NCBI GenBank assembly: GCA_002352105.1
Contig: DEHV01000039.1
Location: forward strand, 78,559-142,558
Direction of reading: 5' to 3'
DNA length: 64,000 bases
DNA from: Chitinophagaceae bacterium UBA2791
GTDB taxonomy: Bacteria > Bacteroidota > Bacteroidia > Chitinophagales > Chitinophagaceae
This document shows positions 61,721 to 64,000 of the stretch, in pieces. The position numbers and the translations under genes were made by a program. Under the pieces are notes generated by a model that saw nothing but the letters and a program-made list of their open reading frames with translations, searched no databases and was not told where the DNA came from. Within the stretch, counting starts at the first letter, position 1, and each line of letters begins with the position of its first letter.

Positions 61721-62745
61721 TCTTTTTCCGCTTTTACCGTTTCTTCTATTTCTTCCTCCGCGCCAAATTCGGTTTTAATCGCTTCGGCATAAATGCCCGT
61801 CTCGTTCAGGTATTTGGCAAACGTTTGGGTATGCCCGTGAGTAACATATACCTTATCCGCTTCTGTAGCCTTAATGGCTTGTAGCAATCCGGGCCAATCG
61901 GCATGGTCGCTGACAGCGAAACCCGCATCGGCGCTGCGCCAGCGTCGCGCGCCCCGCACCTGCATCCAACCCGAACAGATAGCTGTGGCAAAATCCGGGA
62001 TTCTTTTCAGGGCATTGCTATCGGCCAAAGCAGGCGGCACGATCACTATTTTTCCGGCAACCTTTTTCACATCTTCTCTAAGATCCAGGTTTCTGTATTC
62101 TGGCAACGGTATACCCGCCGATACGTATGCTTCATTAAGTCTCGCAATTGAATAATGAACATAAATATCGCCCATTCCCTCCAACGCTTTCAGGATGCGT
62201 TGGGCCTTTCCCAGGGAGTAGCCTATAAATACGCTGGTTTTGCCCCGAGCCTGGTTCTCTGTTATCCATTGGCGCATCTGCTGCTGATAACTTTCTACCG
62301 GCAGCCATTTATAGATGGGCAATCCAAACGTGCTTTCCGTTACAAACTCATGGCAGCGCACAGGTTCAAAAGGCGTCGAGAGTCCATCGTCCTGCACTTT
62401 GTAATCGCCGGAGACCACCGCTACTTTGCCGCCGTATTCCAAACGGATCTGCGCCGAGCCGATAATATGCCCTGCCGGGTGAAAGGAAACCTTTACGCCA
62501 TTAAGATAGGTAGGCTCGTTATAGGCAATCCCCTGAACCTGTATGTCCGCGCCAATACGCGCCTTGAGGATGGGTACCGTAAAATGATGGCAGAGATAAT
62601 GCTGCATTCCTTCGCGCGCATGGTCAGCATGACCATGCATAATCAGCGCTTTCGCTACCGGGCGCCAGGGGTCTATATAAAACCGGCCCGGAACGCAATA
62701 TATCCCTTCGGAACAAAACCGGAGTAAGGGTTCATCCTGTATCAC
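61717..62745 (-). CDS. Ligase-associated metallo-beta-lactamase-fold DNA exonuclease
   Basis: 342 residues. The metal site is MHGHADHAREG (HxHxDH), followed by HPAGHIIGSAQIRLE and VVSGDYKVQDDGLS; later motifs are FVTESTFGLPIYKW, FIGYSLGKAQRILKAL, and the C-terminal SDHADWPGLLQAIKA and VYVTHGH. This fits the exonuclease paired with ATP-dependent ligases of the LigC type. The only start that gives family length is GTG at 62745 (MIQDEPLL...). It overlaps the ligase gene by 4 bp, so the two should be translationally coupled. Confidence 0.9.
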   Translation of the reverse strand: MIQDEPLLRFCSEGIYCVPGRFYIDPWRPVAKALIMHGHADHAREGMQHYLCHHFTVPILKARIGADIQVQGIAYNEPTYLNGVKVSFHPAGHIIGSAQIRLEYGGKVAVVSGDYKVQDDGLSTPFEPVRCHEFVTESTFGLPIYKWLPVESYQQQMRQWITENQARGKTSVFIGYSLGKAQRILKALEGMGDIYVHYSIARLNEAYVSAGIPLPEYRNLDLREDVKKVAGKIVIVPPALADSNALKRIPDFATAICSGWMQVRGARRWRSADAGFAVSDHADWPGLLQAIKATEADKVYVTHGHTQTFAKYLNETGIYAEAIKTEFGAEEEIEETVKAEKE

Positions 62746-63267
62746 ACATGAAATTTACGCTTTTTCAGGCGCTTAAAAAGCAGGCCTCCCTAAAACAAAT
62801 GATCTCTTATGTCCGCGCCCAAAAACATTTCGCAGGGGGGTAGCCCGTTATCAAACCATAACTTAAAGAAGCGGGCTGCGATTGCCAGGTATTTAAGCCA
62901 GATGAATGATCCAGGCTACAACAGGGCAAGTAACCTGTACGGTTTTAAAGAATGCTACCTGCGAACGGCCGGATAGTATTATTTCCGCAGCCCCTATTTG
63001 CTATTCTATATATAATTTGATAAATATCAACAATTTATGCATAAAGAAACAAAAAGTTATGGTTATTGAATAATGAAATAAGGTAGCGACTGGGTTTCAG
63101 CCTTAACGCCTCATAGGTCCGGGGATAAAAACTCCAAATGAGTCGCCGCCTGAAATAATAGACTTTACCTTTTTTCTCTCATTTTTTGTACTTTGCAAAT
63201 GCATCGCGCTATCCCTTCCATTGAAATGCTATCCCGTATCCTGGTCATTTCTTAACCCTTCCTTCAC
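62746..63267. other. Gene-free stretch upstream of the membrane protein gene
   Basis: 522 bp. It contains repeat family 2 copy 2 (63086-63146) and a TACTTTGC box near 63190 that may be part of a promoter. No gene is supported. Confidence 0.6.
63086..63146 (+). repeat. Intergenic repeat family 2, copy 2
   Basis: GCGAC at the left and GTCGC at the right bound a 61-bp element that matches the reverse complement of 36113-36171 and, in part, 59603-59666. It lies 121 bp before the gene at 63268. Confidence 0.7.
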
Positions 63268-63906
63268 ATGTCAACCGCTATTCCTTTTATACTTGCCTGG
63301 ATCGTTATTGCCATACCCGTATTTTTCCTGGCCTATGCAATTTTCCTCATCAAAGAAAACAAGATAGGGAAGTATGCCGCCGTTTACGGCAGAGCTGCAT
63401 TAATGGTTGTTTTATTCTTTGTAATTATAGGATCTTATGTATTTGTTCCCTACCTGATGGGCAAGGCCGCCGGCCCTACAGAATATGCGGTAGAAGGAAC
63501 TTACTATTCGGCTTCCTCGGGAGACACGCTTACCCTAAGCAATGGGAAAATACTGATCCGGGGCCGGATCAAAGCGGATGATATCACCGGCAACTTCTCC
63601 ATTACCGGTACGAACAGCGGTTTTGAAAGTCAATTCGAATCAGGCATTAAAGCAATGATAGGAGAATACTCGGGCGCGCCCGGCAGGAACCGGATGCTAA
63701 CGATGTCATGGGTCGACTCCTCCGCTTATAAAAAAGCAATCGCCAATCAAAAACCGTCGGCAAGGAAAAACAATAACAAGAACCTAAACTCCACCCTGAA
63801 ATACAAATCTGCATCATGGTGGGTTGAAACCAAAAGCGACACTGAGCTGACCTTACAGCCGACCAATAAGAATAACGCCAATAAACTCTTTTTTACCAAA
63901 TTATAA
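63268..63906 (+). CDS. Membrane-anchored protein of unknown function
   Basis: 212 residues. Two transmembrane helices near the N-terminus (residues 6-27, IPFILAWIVIAIPVFFLAY; 42-63, ALMVVLFFVIIGSYVFVP) are followed by a soluble, beta-rich domain: EGTYYSASSGDTLTLSNGK, LIRGRIKADDITGNFSITG and a Lys/Asn-rich linker, ending WWVETKSDTELTLQPTNKN and FFTKL. No recognised family. The C-terminal domain should face the periplasm if the N-terminus is cytoplasmic with two passes, but orientation is not certain. It has its own upstream space. Confidence 0.75.
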   Translation: MSTAIPFILAWIVIAIPVFFLAYAIFLIKENKIGKYAAVYGRAALMVVLFFVIIGSYVFVPYLMGKAAGPTEYAVEGTYYSASSGDTLTLSNGKILIRGRIKADDITGNFSITGTNSGFESQFESGIKAMIGEYSGAPGRNRMLTMSWVDSSAYKKAIANQKPSARKNNNKNLNSTLKYKSASWWVETKSDTELTLQPTNKNNANKLFFTKL

Positions 63907-64000
63907 ATGATCGCCTTTGGCCGCCAATCAATCTTTCCAGGAATTGTTCCGCTTTCAGGAACCACAACAGCGTCAAGCCCTGCGCGATAGCCGGGAAGGA

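Overview
The window is chromosomal DNA from a member of the Bacteroidota, most likely a Chitinophagaceae-like soil or water bacterium. The signs are type IX secretion and gliding components (PorV, GldJ), proteins ending in type IX C-terminal sorting domains, promoters of the Bacteroidota form TTTG/TTG-N19-21-TAnnTTTG, few Shine-Dalgarno sequences, and family members typical of the phylum (PabB with PIKGT, RNase Y, class 2 PyrD, a Rel/Spo enzyme). About 47 protein genes and one tRNA-Leu are supported. I saw no rRNA, CRISPR array, transposase, integrase or phage module, so this looks like core genome with a few lineage-specific clusters.

Layout. 1-8.2 kb: ispF and porV (minus) diverge from gldJ, murF, a DUF1080 protein and two tandem paralogs that are little more than a signal peptide plus a sorting-like domain. 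8.2-10.8 kb: a minus-strand envelope operon (small secreted protein, LpoB-like lipoprotein, COG3014-like TPR lipoprotein). 11.3-16.9 kb: a NarL-type response regulator and a methyltransferase on plus converge on a tight minus operon of HPt protein, membrane-tailed FAD oxidoreductase and hybrid histidine kinase, together a possible complete phosphorelay. 17.2-21.6 kb: a four-gene minus operon of unrecognised exported proteins. 22-29.4 kb: a type IX cargo protein, dinB, a YycJ-like metallohydrolase and two Wzi-like outer-membrane paralogs. 29.6-44.4 kb: pyrC, a MutS-like ATPase, M1 aminopeptidase, YifB, ABC exporter, thiolase, pyrD, an outer-membrane barrel, rsmE, dnaB. 45-59.6 kb: pheT, a ZapB-like coiled coil, zapA, rny, rplS, tatA, gatA, an MltD-like transglycosylase, pabB, an acidic disordered protein, purA and rel. 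59.8-64 kb: tRNA-Leu(UAG), ATP-dependent DNA ligase with its associated exonuclease, and a small membrane protein.

The less expected signals are: (1) a repeated 5' leader element in front of porV and the gene at 10796, with GCGAAGC-type cores before other genes; (2) a second, unrelated ~60-bp intergenic repeat in three places; (3) in-frame low-complexity insertions sharing PEPxxxG in four unrelated housekeeping enzymes; (4) the phosphorelay/flavoprotein cluster; (5) the four-gene exported-protein operon; (6) a cluster of DnaA-box-like 9-mers between divergent dnaB and pheT. All functions were assigned by reading translated motifs and gene context; no database search was made.
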